Assembly (NCBI GenBank): GCA_001687465.1
Contig: LVLI01000201.1
Span: forward strand, 1 to 64,000
Direction of reading: 5' to 3'
DNA length: 64,000 bases
Origin: Halocafeteria seosinensis
Lineage: Eukaryota > Sar > Bigyra > Bicosoecida
How positions within the stretch are numbered: position 1 is the first letter of the stretch; every line of letters begins with the position of its first letter. Of the stretch, positions 31,265 through 43,712 are shown piece by piece. The notes beneath the pieces are model-generated. The model was not told the origin of the DNA and ran no database searches. It worked only from the letters and a program-made list of their open reading frames with translations. A program made the translations under genes and the position numbers.

Positions 31265-33128
31265 ATGTACAACGTACCGAATAAGCTGTCGAAAATCCTG
31301 CGACCCCAGCTTGGAACGCGACTTTTCAGCACCATGTAAGGGTATTTACTGTTTTCATGAGATTTTTTTGGATGTTTCCACATTTTGTTCATATTCTCAC
31401 AGATCTTCGGCAAATAAGGGAGACTCGGCGCCGGCGTCATCACGCCGGAAATTCGTGGACCGTGTCCGAATTCAGGTCTCTGGAGGTCATGGAGGGCGAG
31501 GCGTACAGAGTTTTGAGAGTATGTGGAGCTATACACTAGATAGTTCCCACGTCTGAGCACCAAACTCGACCACTGTGCGCGCAGTTGTGCAAGCGAATAA
31601 GAAACGACGTGTCGGCGCGTCGGGAGGCCACGGAGGCGATGTAATCATCCGTGCAAGTCGGTCCCGCGAGGACTTAACCATGCAAACCTTTGTATACAAT
31701 GGTGGTGTGGGGAAAGACGCCAGTGGCAAAGGAAAAGCTGGACGAGCTGGGAAACACACATTCGTGGATGTGCCATGTGGAACAGTTGTCAAAGAAGTGC
31801 ATAGAGTACGTCAGCCCTACTCTGTGTATGTCCGCAAAAGTTTCACGGTGCACCAATCCTACAGACCTATATTCTGGAGGAAGACGATGAAGAAGAGGAC
31901 ATGGCAGCGGAAGATGCAGACATAGTTGAACATGAAGCAACCACAGCTAGCATACAACGAGATAGTCATCACAAATTACCGTACGTGAGCGCGATAATGT
32001 CCGGCCCGCATGTGATCAGGAGGCAATGGGTAAGGGCGTGTGCGTGCAGATATCGAGACGAACTAAACACTATAGCAGATTTGCAAGCCGAAGGAGACGT
32101 AGTACGTGTAGCCCATGGTGGTGAAGGAGGACTTGGTAATCGCAGCTTTGGAAAAGATGAAGAGTGGCCTGAAGTAAGGGAATCCCTCCACAATAGATGC
32201 TCATGTGGCGTAAGCTTACGAATATTGCTCCGAGACAGACCCCGCACATTGCTGGAACTCCGGGTGAATTGCGATTTCTGGAGTTGGAGCTAAAAGCTCT
32301 AGCAGATGTCGGGTTAGTAGGATATCCGAACACGGGTAAGCAATGAGAAAGCTGTATCGCAATCGTTATCTCAAGGTTGGAATATTACGCAACGTGTCCA
32401 GGCAAATCTACGTTACTCCGGGCTCTATCGAGAGCAAAACCGAAGGTTGCATCTTACGCATTTACCACGCTTAACCCTGTAATCGGGACAATTAAATATG
32501 AAGTATGTTGCAAACTTACGGCAGACTACCTGGGCCTGGATTCGTAGCGATGTGATTGGCACGGCCGCTGGTTGCAGGATATGTTCTCCTTAAGAGTCGC
32601 TGACATACCGGGACTAATCCGAGGAGCTCACGAAAATCGCGGCGTTGGCCAGGAGTTTCTTCGACATGTGGAACGCACAAGGGTTAGTTGATCCTATCAT
32701 GGTTATGCCGCCAATGAACTGAAGTCTTATTTTAACGAGAATCTATTGCAGGTGTTGATATATGTGATCGATGCCAGTGGGGAAAGGGAGACTGTTGATG
32801 CTTGCTCCTCGGGAGACCCAGTCGAGGACTTGCAGTACGTGGCATCAAGACATTGTCATTAGCCGCCATCTGCTGATGTGCATGCCGCTGCGATCACTTT
32901 CGCAGATCACTTCAAAGAGAGTTGCAATTATACAGCAAGACCCTCCCAAGACGTCCGTCTGTCATCATCGCCAATAAATGTGATCGGCCGGCCGCACTTG
33001 ACAACTTGCCGCGCCTACGGCAAGCTACCTCATTACCTGTTATCGAGTGCAGTGCAATCAATAAGTATAATGTACCGCTTATCGCAGAAAGTTTACGATG
33101 GCTTGTAGAGAACCATACCGAAAGGTGA
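31265..33128 (+). CDS. Organellar Obg-family GTPase
   Basis: Obg/MTG2-type GTPase that acts in large-ribosomal-subunit assembly; the N-terminus (about 25 basic/hydrophobic residues, [17 protein letters not shown]) suggests mitochondrial import. Ten exons: 31265-31335, 31403-31518, 31585-31805, 31865-31980, 32050-32173, 32239-32335, 32402-32502, 32578-32682, 32752-32834 and 32906-33128, giving 418 residues in frame. The glycine-rich Obg fold is present ([38 protein letters not shown]). GTPase motifs: G1 GYPNTGKST (split by an intron), G2 [12 protein letters not shown]3 [11 protein letters not shown]4 NKCD, G5 SAI. A strongly acidic insertion ([15 protein letters not shown]) interrupts the Obg fold, unlike bacterial Obg. 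The C-terminus ends soon after G5, as in MTG2. Plastid targeting is the main alternative. Confidence 0.92.
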
Positions 33129-33893
33129 TGGCGAAAGCCGGAACTGTAAGGTGAGCGAGTTCCAGTTTAATTCAGGATATTGATACCGCTTAGGCGTCGT
33201 CGGAAATACCCCAAAACTGCTTTCCTCAAGATGTTATTTGAAGGGCCCCTAAAGTCGCTGAAGCACAAAACCGACCTAAATCATTTGATAGGCTATTCAA
33301 CAAGTTAGCACTTCCACGTTTGGAAGATGGTTTACGGAATAGTATTGATCCAGCCCCGCATAAACAATTCAGTGTCTAGTTATCTTTTTTCGGGGGACCT
33401 GTGACTTGTAGTAAGATGCGAACTTTAGACTGCCCAGTGTCCGTGTTGCTTCAGAGAGTCTCTAGAGTAGATGGAAACAACAAAATACTGACTGCGTGAA
33501 CTCGAACACAAGCGCAGTAAATCAGTTTAATGGATGAATGTATGTACGTTTTCGCATACCGCTTCTGTTGTGGCCAAGGTTTGCTGCTTCCCCGAAGCAG
33601 CAGTGCAGCACTTCTTGACTCATCCAGGTAGGTGCCTGCACTGCCTGGTTGAAGTCATTCGGTCGCAAGACTCAAGTCCCATTGCAGTCCTTTCCGTGCT
33701 TCAGAAATCGATGGAGACGTTATGAATAACATTAATGTGTTGATAATAATGTCCCCGGGTGTAATGGAGTGCTTTTCAGAAGTGAATAAACGCGCTGATT
33801 CCTGGTAAAGTTGAGACTCAGCGCGCGCTTTTTCGTCACTTTCAGTACATATGATGTTATAACAAGGTTGTGCGAGTTTTTTTCCCCATCAAA
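33129..33893. other. Intergenic stretch, no gene seen
   Basis: Follows the Obg GTPase stop and precedes the long coiled-coil gene. An AATAAA lies at about 33785. A GC-rich run AGCGCGCGC near 33820 is followed by a T-rich tract, perhaps core promoter of the next gene. No coding exon could be supported. Confidence 0.4.
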
Positions 33894-36800
33894 ATGCTTC
33901 GGGGGTCATTCTCCACCAACCAGCTGCCGGGGAACGGGAGCGAGGTCAACGGCGAATCGTCGTCTGCGAGCGTTGGATCCACATTGATGTCGCAAAATCG
34001 CACTCCACAGCACTCTCCCCACAAAACTCAAGGAAACAGTAATGACGACCCTTTGGTCAAGAGGAACCCCGTCTGGGGGGACCAACATTTATTCCAAAAG
34101 CGAATGAAAGCGAAGGACAACCAGAAACGACAGGCGCAGAAATCGAAATCTTACGGGCGGTTACCGCCCGTGAATTCCGGTACACATACGGGACACGGTG
34201 GCAACGCGTCATTTCGGCGTCAAAATACGTCCGGAGCGTTAGCTCGAGGTCAGAGCTACGTGGAGGACCAAGGGGGCAAGCAACCGCCGACGCGGAAAGG
34301 AGCGGTCTCAGGGTCTGTCTGGGACATGGATGACGTTCAGTTCGTACAGGAGGACGACGAAGAAACAACGGAGAGTGGAAGTCAACCAGCAGGGAGCGAA
34401 AACGAGGGTACAGGATTCGAACAAGTTGAGGAAGAACTAAGCAATGCCTTTAGAAGGCTACTGGCGTCCTTCGACGACGTACCTGAATGTGCCACTGAGA
34501 AGAAGTTAAAGGACGAAGGCGAAAAAGGAAGGACTACAGAATCCAAACCATCGAAATCGTCACAGAGGATATCAATCCAGCAGCTTGCTGCAGATCAACC
34601 TTCTCGACCTGGACATGTAAGTGCTGACAAATGCTAAATACAGCCAAGAATGTTAGGTACATCGTACTACACCGTTGCAGACAATCACATCCTATGAATA
34701 TAAGAAAAAGAGGCAGGAAACAATGAAAGCGTTAGTCGAGGAGGTATGGCATGCATCTTTGAGCACTTCTTTTTGATAGAGCAACAGGTTCACACGAAGC
34801 TGAAGTATGCAGGTGTCGACAATCCGGGAGAGGATTAGCACATCCTTGAAAGGGCTCAATACAAAAGACAGCACTAGGAAACGCCCGTTGTCCGGTTCAA
34901 GGAGCCAGTTGAAACATGCGGCAAGTGAAGGAGCTATGGCTGTGGCCGACTCGGACAAGGCTGTTCAGAATTCACGGGTGAAAGCTTTGGAGGCATTCGA
35001 TGACCTGCTTGCAGAGAGTCTTAAGGTTCGAGAGGCTCAAGCGGCCCAGCTACAGGAAATCTACCAGCAGCAAATGAGTTTCAGTGACAGAGAAGAACAG
35101 CAGCGACTCTATGACCAGATGAAAGAACGAATGAAAGATATCCAGGAAAAATCGGACCATAAGAAAGAGCGATCCTCCAGTCCCATGCGGGCGAGCGCCA
35201 TGGCGAAGAGTTTCATGACGCAGAGTCACCGTGCTTTGCGTGACTCGTTGGAAAGCCGCGCAGCTGGTTCACGAGGCGATAGACCCATATTAGGGGCAGA
35301 GCTGTCGGTGTATTATCACTTGAAACGTGTTGGTACCGAATTAAGCTCGATGGAAAGCTCGAGAGAAGCTTCTCCTGAGGATTCAGCACTCCGAGCCCTG
35401 AGAGAAGTGAAGATGGGCTCACCAGACGGCGAGGCCGAACCCAATGTAGAAGACGATGAGGCTGCACAATTTGAAGAATATTTGCAGTCGGTACTGGCAA
35501 TGAGGCCCGATTTTGAAGGCTCAAAGCACAGAGCAGACAGTGCGAAGTAAGCCATTTTTTGTGGCAGCCTTGTTGCATTAAGAAACGGCATGTCTTCCGT
35601 ACGATGTCACAGGTCAAAGTTGGGCGATCTTTTACACAAAATCCGCTCCCAGCACCAACGAAAGATAGCGGAATACGAGAAAGAGGTAAATTTGTGTTCA
35701 GGATCTGGAAAAATTAGTATTAAGCATTACACTATAAGCTGTGTTCTTCGTTTGTGCACAGCTCGCCGAGCGTGATCAGCAAATCTTTCAGCTGAATGAG
35801 CGAGCCACCAAAGCGGAAAAGGCCAACGAAGACCTCTCGTACGAAAACAATGTCCTAGAGGCGCGCACAAGAGATGTTGATAGAATCGAGGAAGATTACC
35901 GGCAAAAGGTATACGACTACACGATAAAGCTGCAAAATCAGAAAGAAGAAATAGGCGACCTCCAAAATAAACTGGACAGGTCGCAGAGTGAAGCGGCGTC
36001 ATACCGCCAAAGGTCACTGCAAGCTAAAGAAGAACTCTCGCAATGGAAAGAGGCGTACAAGCAGAAAGAAGCAGAAGCAAACGAAGCGTTGGAGAAAGCA
36101 AAAACGATAACTACGGAACGGCAAACAATGCCTTCTGACGGTCTTTCTAGCGGCAGAACAGCAGACGGCTCTAGAAGAGAAGACGCCAACGTCGAGGAAC
36201 TGAGGGCCGAAATTGCGAGTTTACAAGATGAGTTGGGACGACGGGACAATATCGCGCGGCAGTACAAAAATGAGTTGGATGAGTTGAAAAAGCAAGAATC
36301 CGAAAAGGATGCGAGTGCCGAACCAGATCCGGAGCATGAAGAATTAAGGAGAGAAATCGAAGACCTGAAGAAGTCTCTAGAGCAGGCACAGAGTGACAAC
36401 GAGATAGCGGAGAGTGAGTGCGACACTATACAACAGAAACTATCGGCCGCGAATAAAGAAGTAGACGATCTCTACGAGCAGAAACGATCTGCTGAAACTG
36501 GATTATCGCGTTTAGAGATATCTCTGACAGAGCTGTTAAACCAGATAAAAGGGTACTCAAGCTTTGAAGGAGCGAACGAAGAGGTCGACAGTCAACACAA
36601 ATCCAGGGGCGGGAATGCCAATTTGGAAGGAAGAGTCGAACAGATTCAGCAATTGGAGAAGCTAGTGAGGAATGACACCCATCAGATGTGTACTCTATTG
36701 GATGAGAAGAACAAGGAAATTAATGAGCTTCAGAACCAAAACCAAAAAATGAGTGCGCGGATAGAACAAATACAACAGTCTAATGAAAGGAAACTAAAGC

Positions 36801-39076
36801 TGTACGAAGGTAAAGCTAGCCATGAGACGGAGCGGTCAACCTATGTCGCCCAAACAGCTGAAGCACTTAGAGAAGAGGTGAGCCGGCAACGACAGTCCAT
36901 CAAACGATATATAAACCAAACGCATGAAATGCAAGATGAGAACTACGAATTGCGGAGGCAATTGCAAGAGAAAGCACAAAACGATCAGACAGATAAAATG
37001 AAACAGCAAGTTGAGGAAGATATCAAGCGTATGGAAGAGCTGCAACAAGCTCTGCAAGAACAAGATCAAAAACTTGAGCAAGAAACGGAAGAGCAGAATC
37101 GTATTACTTTGGAGAAAGACTCAAGAATTGAAGAACTTTCAAAGAGGTGTGCGGAATTGGAGAATGAACGGGATGAAGTGAATGCGAAGGTTCAGCAACT
37201 CGAAGAAGAAAAGAACGACGCGAGTCAACAGGCTCAAGAGGAGCAAGCGGCCCGACAGCGCCTCGAAAATGAATACAGTGAATTTAATACCCGCGTCGAG
37301 GAGTTGCAGAACCAGTGTGAACAAGCCGAATATGAGAAGCGGTATATGGAAACAGAGGTTTCAGGGCTTAGAGAGGCACGAGACGTGCTAAGGCTACACA
37401 ATTTGCAGTTCACCCCGCATGGAAAGGGCTCTGCGAAATTTGCTCACGGTGGTGATATGTCGAGCGCCGTAATTTGCAACCAGCGTCCTCGCAGTGCTTC
37501 GTCGCGACGCAACGAGGGCGATGTAGAGCATGGAATGCTCCATCGTCCCTTGAGGGCTCGCTCAAACTCTATGCCTCCTATACCAGCCGTCTCAAATGTA
37601 AGGGTGGATGTCGAAGAACTAAAAAGATTTTCAGCGACGTCAATTGTAGTTCCATCTTTAGAAACGGTGTCAAGAGAGGAGAGATACAAAAACGCCGTAA
37701 CGTCGTTTGTCTGGGAGCTAACCAAACCTTCCGATTCCGGCGAAGGCGCGCAGTCTGAACGAGCTAAGGCGTTAAGTGTTGGCACGGATGAAACTGAACA
37801 CGTTCCTACGCAAGAACGAGTAACTAGTGCTCCTGGAAAATTTAGCTTTCAGAACTTTGACATTCTCAACCAACCATGCTTGTACTTGGCTATGGGAACG
37901 ACAGACACTGGACGAACGTGGTACAAGATTGATCCGTGCGGAACTCGAAGGTTTTCTGATACTGACGTGATGAACAAATATAAATACGAGGAGCTTCATA
38001 AATACTTTCGAGAGAAAGAAAAAGAAGAGCAGGAAGCGTTAGAGAGAGGAAGTGATGGAACATCCGTCTTGCATAAACATCAATTCTATTCTCATGGTTC
38101 AGGAGAGGAGGAAGAGTCCCTCATAGCAACCAAGGGTTATAGTGCTGGAGCTCAAAAAGATGTTCCAGCGTCCGCTTTGTCGGATTTGCGGCAACAAGTT
38201 GAGTCCCTACAGCAAGAGAACGCTATACTGTTATCGGAGAACATGTCGCTAGGGAGGCTCAACGGCGAATACAAGAATGAAATAGAGTCGTACCACGACC
38301 AGGTGAAAGAGTTAAAAACTGAGAATCAGGACTTGCAGCAGCGAGTCACGGCTTTGGAAGAAGAGAGGGACGAATTGAAAGCCCAATTTCGTAAACTACA
38401 GGACGCTTACGAGTTACTCCGCGGTGATTGCGATTATTACGAAGAGAAAGTTGATTCTCTTCAAGAGCAATGCAATTCGCTGCAAAGAGAAAATGAGCAT
38501 CTGAACGCGACCACGGTGGCATGGAGCTATCACCGTCGTGTGGAGAAGCGATTATCTGCAACGGTTTCGAGTCATGAGTCGCTAGAAGCGCTGCAATTGC
38601 AACAGGCAGACGAGCTGGAGCAAGCAAGAGAGCGGCTACAAGAACTAAACCGGAGAAAAGAGACACTAGAGGAGGAACTGCGCCGCACGCATAGCCGGTT
38701 AAAAGCTGCTTATGATCATGAGACAAAACAATGGAAGACGTTGATGCACAGTAGCTCACGACTTTCAACTTCGCAGAGCAGTCACCAGGGTGGGAAGTCG
38801 ACCGCTACAGTCGAATCGCGCGCTTCAGAACTCTCCAGGCTTTCGTCGTCTTCACAACATATTGTGAGGCGATATGGAGCGATTCGAAAACGTTTACTCA
38901 CTCAGATCAATCTCCTCAAGAGTGTCATCCCTGCGGACGAGGCGGGTGTACCGAAAGTGAAGCATGTGACAGCCAAGGATATCGTGGAATGCGCATCGAC
39001 GTTGAAAATGTATGTCCTCAAAGAGTTTGATGCCCTAATGGAGGCCGTTAAGGAGGAAAATGAAGCATATCAATGA
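33894..39076 (+). CDS. Long coiled-coil protein, function unknown
   Basis: Five exons: 33894-34616, 34681-34743, 34813-35546, 35613-35685 and 35762-39076, encoding 1635 residues. The first 230 residues are polar and disordered, with Ser/Gln/Gly-rich stretches. A shorter helical part follows (ALEAFDDLLAESLKVREAQA). From about residue 530 to 1080 a nearly continuous Glu/Lys/Gln heptad coiled coil runs. A small non-helical region (about 1140-1260) contains FQNFDILNQPCLYLAMG and GTRRFSDTDVMNKYKYEEL, and further coiled coil and a C-terminal helical end (ECASTLKMYVLKEFDALMEA) follow. No motor, kinase or membrane motif is visible. The layout resembles centrosomal, basal-body or Golgi tether proteins, but I do not recognise the family. 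Start at 33894 is the first ATG in this frame. It converges on the SUN gene with 17 nt between stops. Confidence 0.85.
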
Positions 39077-39093
39077 ACAATAACTAGACATGT

Positions 39094-42000
39094 TTATCTG
39101 TTTTGTTTCTGTTCCCTCTTAGAAATTCCGTTCATACCAGGGGATGTCTTCAGACGCTCCACACCACCACCATTATAATTAGCTCCTACTATGGGATCAG
39201 CAGGGACGCCACTTTGCTCGGTATCTACCGTCCTATCCACCACTGGTTTGTCACTCTTGGTAGGAGTTTTGTCAAAGGACTCATGGCGCCCGCTGCAGTG
39301 ACTATTTCCTTCGTATACGACCGTCGATGCGCACTCTTTTCTATGCGAAACCGTTGATGTAGCGGTGCCTGCTGGTTTTTCTTTTGTCCAAGCACTTTGG
39401 ATAGTCAGACTGCTCTCGCCATTAACTGACGTTTCCGAGGACACATGATTACACTCCGGCTCTAGCTGGTAGCCGAACTCCTGGTGCATTTTCTTGATTT
39501 CGATGAGGTACCGCTCCATGGTTTGTCTCTGTGCTTCCCAATATCGCTTAGCTAGATAAACAACGTAAGCACACACAGCAGCGCAAGCAATCGAAAACAA
39601 GACCGCAGCAATCGCAAGGTACCTTCCCAACTGTGTATCGATGAACGTCGGGCTCACGAAACCGGCATCAACGGTGGACTGTTCAACCGCGTCGATGCGT
39701 TTCAACAGACCTTGCATATTTCGTTCCAACATCTCCACGTTTTCTTTTACTGCACTGTAGTTAGCTTTGCTGTTCTGTAGTTGCAAACGATGCTTATCCA
39801 AACGAGTGCCGTAATTTTGGATAATTTTTTCATACTGCTTCTGCCAGTTGTCTAAATACTCGTCCATTATTTGCTGTTCCATAGCTAACTCTTTAAGCCG
39901 CGACGTTAGCATTTTAAATATGCTTGATCCCGGGGTAGCTTTGATGTTCATAACCGATGCCGGCTTACCACCTTTCAATGATTCTTGAAGACTGTCTCCT
40001 GTTAAAACATCCGCCAGTCTCCCCCCCTCTAGTGTGGAGCCGCTGTCCAGAACAGAGCTCGCATCCGAGAGGTTAGGGTCTGAAAAGTTCTCTAATGAGG
40101 AAGCGGATGTGTTCTCCCCAAAGAGGAGAAAATCATGTCCTGCATAATCCCTCATGGACTCGTTGAGGTGGTGCTGCTCTTCTCTCGGCACCGTAACGGA
40201 TGCGTTGCTTCCGATCGAGGAATAGACCCCACAACACCAGTCTCTTTCAGTTTCCGAGCAACAGCGTACCGGGCTTGTGTCTGTAGAAGATTCTCCAGCA
40301 GGAGCATTAGTTGGGGCAGGAGGGCAGCAAAGCAGCGATTTCGGCATTCCTTCGAAATATCGCGTGGGTGTGGTACGACATACCCCATTGATCATTTTAT
40401 GCCACGAGTACCCGACGAGTGGTAGATGACCAGGGAGGGGACACTTTCTGTAAGAGGCACTGAACGCCTCATGAAAAGTATTTGCGAATTGAGAAGTGGA
40501 AGTATTGAATTTTACTTCCTTTAGGACCGACATGGAATCTCTCCGAGGCTGGACTACTCGTGCCTTACCAACACAATTGTAGGGTGGAATATGCATCAAC
40601 ATGCACCGACTTTCTGCTTCCAGGATTCTCCGCTTATCATGCGTAAAGAAGCATAACCCATTCAGTCCTCTAATGTAATGCAACCAGCCAACAGCAGAGG
40701 ATAATGCGTTCGTGTTGGAATCAGATGGTTGCCTCGCAGCACTAGCCTCCTCAACCAACATTCCATCGCCAGACGTATATTCTACAGGTTGTTCATGGGA
40801 AGGTAGCATCCTTACGTCCTCATCGTCCAAGATTTCCGAGTCGTTGGTAGCTTCTGACAAATTCAAAGCCGCAAAGACAACGTAATTCGATGGTAGTTTC
40901 ACGGCTTGTTCACGTCGGGAATCATCAACCTCGTCACCGCATTGCAATTCGATCCTGTCACCTAACGCAACGCCTGCTTCAAAGGACGGCTGCGCATCGG
41001 CCGTAGATGAGGACGAATGGATCCCCGGCAGAGCAGTTGTACTTGAAACCCTATAGCGTGGCTGCTCTCTTGACTCATACACGACATCTGACCCTCTTCT
41101 GGAAGCGGGATCCACTGTCGTTGACGGAGCGGGTGTTTCTGTAGATCTCTTCAACAGACGTTCCTCCTCCGCCTGGGATATCTTGTCCTCATCTTCACTC
41201 TTTTGCATTTCCGCTCTAAAATCTTCCATAATGGTTGAACCATGCACTTGCAAACTTGTTAGAGTGCAGTAAAATTCGTTCCCATAGTGACTGAGCCACA
41301 CAAGCTTAATATAGCGAGTCCATGGATTGCTTGACACGCTGAAAGTTTGTTCACCGTAGACCTGCTCTAACAGATGTTGATCCCATCCAGATTCACATAG
41401 CATAAGATGATCCGCGAGCAAAGACTTACATCTTCAGCAGTAAAATTCCCTAGCAGGATCCACTCGTTGGTAGGGTAACGCTGACTTCCTAATACCAAAA
41501 AGTCCTTAATTGAGGAAGAATAGCGTTCATAATTGGCGAGTACTACAGTGTCCACGAGTACCTGTTTAATGGGAAGGACTCAGAGCAATTTGCAAACAAA
41601 AACGAACAACCGTTCACCTCTCCAGCACTTACATCCTCTGATAACCCTATCACAACAAATTTCGATTTGTCACAAGGACTCATACAATAAGCATCTTTAT
41701 CATCAACAAGCAAGTTTTTCGCTCCTTTGGCCTCTGGGTTCTTTGCCAAAATTACTGCTCCTGCAGCTTGTGAAGCAAAATCCGGTTTGGATGAATCATC
41801 TGTTTCAGAGTCTGTCATTTCCTCTTCGGCAACGATGTTTACAGGAGCTTCAGGAGGATTCCCCTGGACATTATTGACATCCAGGAGACTATTAAGTTCA
41901 GCTTCTCGCTGTTGCTGCTTTAGCTGAGCTTTGTATTCTTTCAGGCTCAGTTTAGGTAGCTCTCGAAGACCCTGATCAGCTTCCTCATCGTCATCTTCTT

Positions 42001-42754
42001 CATCTGGTTTCGGACTTGGTTTTTCAGCCGGTTCATGTTCCCAGACTTCTGCTGAAGAGGACTCGGCGCTGTATGTGCTACTTGGAGATTCTGTTGCAGT
42101 CGGGGTAGCTTCCGTCACTGTCTCTGAGCCGGCTGTGGCCGCATCTGTTGCGGTGGCCAGTTCGGGGACTGAACCTGTTTCAGGACATGTGGACGAAGCC
42201 AAAGTCACTTCACTTGTTGAGCTCGTCTCATACTGTACCCCTCCTCTTCCTACAGACTGAGACTGAGCCAGAGGGGGTTGGGAAGGACTGCCTTCTGGAC
42301 TGGGTGCACTTGATGTGTCTGCTGATAAAGGCTGCATGTCATCTGAATTCCCTGAGCGTCCTGAAGTTGAGGTTGGCGTCTCCATAGTCTCTCCCAATGC
42401 CGCAGCACCCTCTGAGGCACTCTGGCTGTTCATTGTCTCGGACGGGGTATCCTCTGCCATTGCTACCAGACCAATACCCCCTGTAAAAGGTAGTAAATGG
42501 CGTGATCGACTACTAGTCAGTCCAGAGCTGATGCGTTGATACGGCGCTGTATATGGTCTATACAGCACCACACTCCTCCGGGAGTCTCCATCAACATTGT
42601 CCGATAGAGGTATGATACTATTATACAGAAGAAGCAGCAACAAGGCGCCCAGAAAGCGTGTATGAAATAAGGCGAAACTGGCGTGGGAACGCCGAATTCG
42701 CTGCGAATTCACGTCCATGTTACCACCTGTCATTGCTATCATACAAAGCAACAC
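39094..42754 (-). CDS. SUN-domain ER protein of the SUCO/OPT/SLP1 type
   Basis: Non-nuclear-envelope SUN family, related to yeast Slp1 and animal SUCO, ER membrane proteins involved in folding of luminal proteins. Three exons: 41633-42754, 41430-41561 and 39094-41361, giving 1173 residues. A hydrophobic N-terminal signal/anchor ([18 protein letters not shown]) precedes an acidic Ser/Thr-rich segment. The SUN-like domain spans about 330-470: [79 protein letters not shown] and [20 protein letters not shown]. Near the C-terminus are a coiled coil ([20 protein letters not shown]) and a single membrane helix ([20 protein letters not shown]). That order is diagnostic for the SUCO/SLP1 subgroup. The ATG at 42718 is an alternative start giving a cleaner signal peptide. 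Confidence 0.87.
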
Positions 42755-43183
42755 CTCAACTGAGGCCTAAACGGTAAAAAGAAAAACTATTCCTATCATC
42801 GTAGACGCTGTTATGCCCTCGATTATGGCGACATCTGTTTCTATGATCAACAAGTGTCAATCTTTCCTTTCGCTTTTAGACAAAGTGCTGCTTCGTCGCG
42901 AAGCGACCAACGTCAGAGCTGTATGTATGTATGCAACGTTCGCTACGGGATTTGAAGGACAAAGTTTCACATTTTAAGCGCTCAGCGTGGATATGGAGGG
43001 TCGTCTGCTCCAAACACGTGCTACACTCGCCAATGGAGAACCGTATCCGTACAATTGTACTGTGGTACCCTTCAATCGCGGTATACGCGGATCTTCACTC
43101 TGGAAAAGCCGAAATAGCACATATTAGTCATGATTACGGTATATCTGGTATTGTATTTACACCAAAATCGTTTTATGACTAGA
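42755..43183. other. Intergenic stretch with GTACAATTGTAC palindrome
   Basis: Promoter side of the SUN gene. It contains the palindrome GTACAATTGTAC near 43048, the same motif as at 12075-12100. No gene seen. Confidence 0.45.
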
Positions 43184-43712
43184 CGTCTTCAGGTAGGAGC
43201 AATACTAATACACACACTTCAAACTGCAGCACGGGGACGTACCGTGGTAATATATGGTATACGAATATGAGTATGGCTCCTACCGCTAGTGCTCGTATTC
43301 AGACAATTAATCCCCACTAGACTACAGTAAACATCGAGAGCATTAGCCGATATGCGCTGCGCCTCGGGGTATGTGAAGGCCCTGAGGATTCAAAGCCGCA
43401 CATTCGGACGGGAGCCGTCTGAAACATCCTCCCGGAAAACGGGTTTTCTCCAGTCCTTCCGTTCAGCTTTCCGGTTGGCCAGATTTTCCGGTGTTATGCA
43501 ACTTGCCTGTAATCAGTTGCTCATAGGCACACTATAAAATAGTCGTTCGCGTTATGGTATAATTATGAGTTTCACCCCAGAACGTTCAGTGGCATGTTGG
43601 CCACAGCCGACCAGCCTTCGTTTGATTTGGGTCGTCTGGGACGCTGTTCTCCATATCGACGGAGTAATGCAAGTTGGAATGTGTGTATTGGTATTGCTCC
43701 TACCGGGAGACG
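43184..43712. mobile_element. MITE-like element with 32-nt terminal inverted repeats
   Basis: The left arm, 43184-43215, and the reverse complement of the right arm, 43681-43712, match at 29 of 32 positions. They share the core GGTAGGAGCAATAC and the inner AATACACAC. The element is about 529 bp and has no transposase frame, so it would be non-autonomous. The tetranucleotide ACGT is present at both outer edges and could be part of the arm or a target-site duplication. Solo arm-like sequences occur elsewhere in the window (251-285, 411-434, 12495-12522, 43270-43285), supporting a dispersed family. The superfamily cannot be named from this. Confidence 0.65.
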
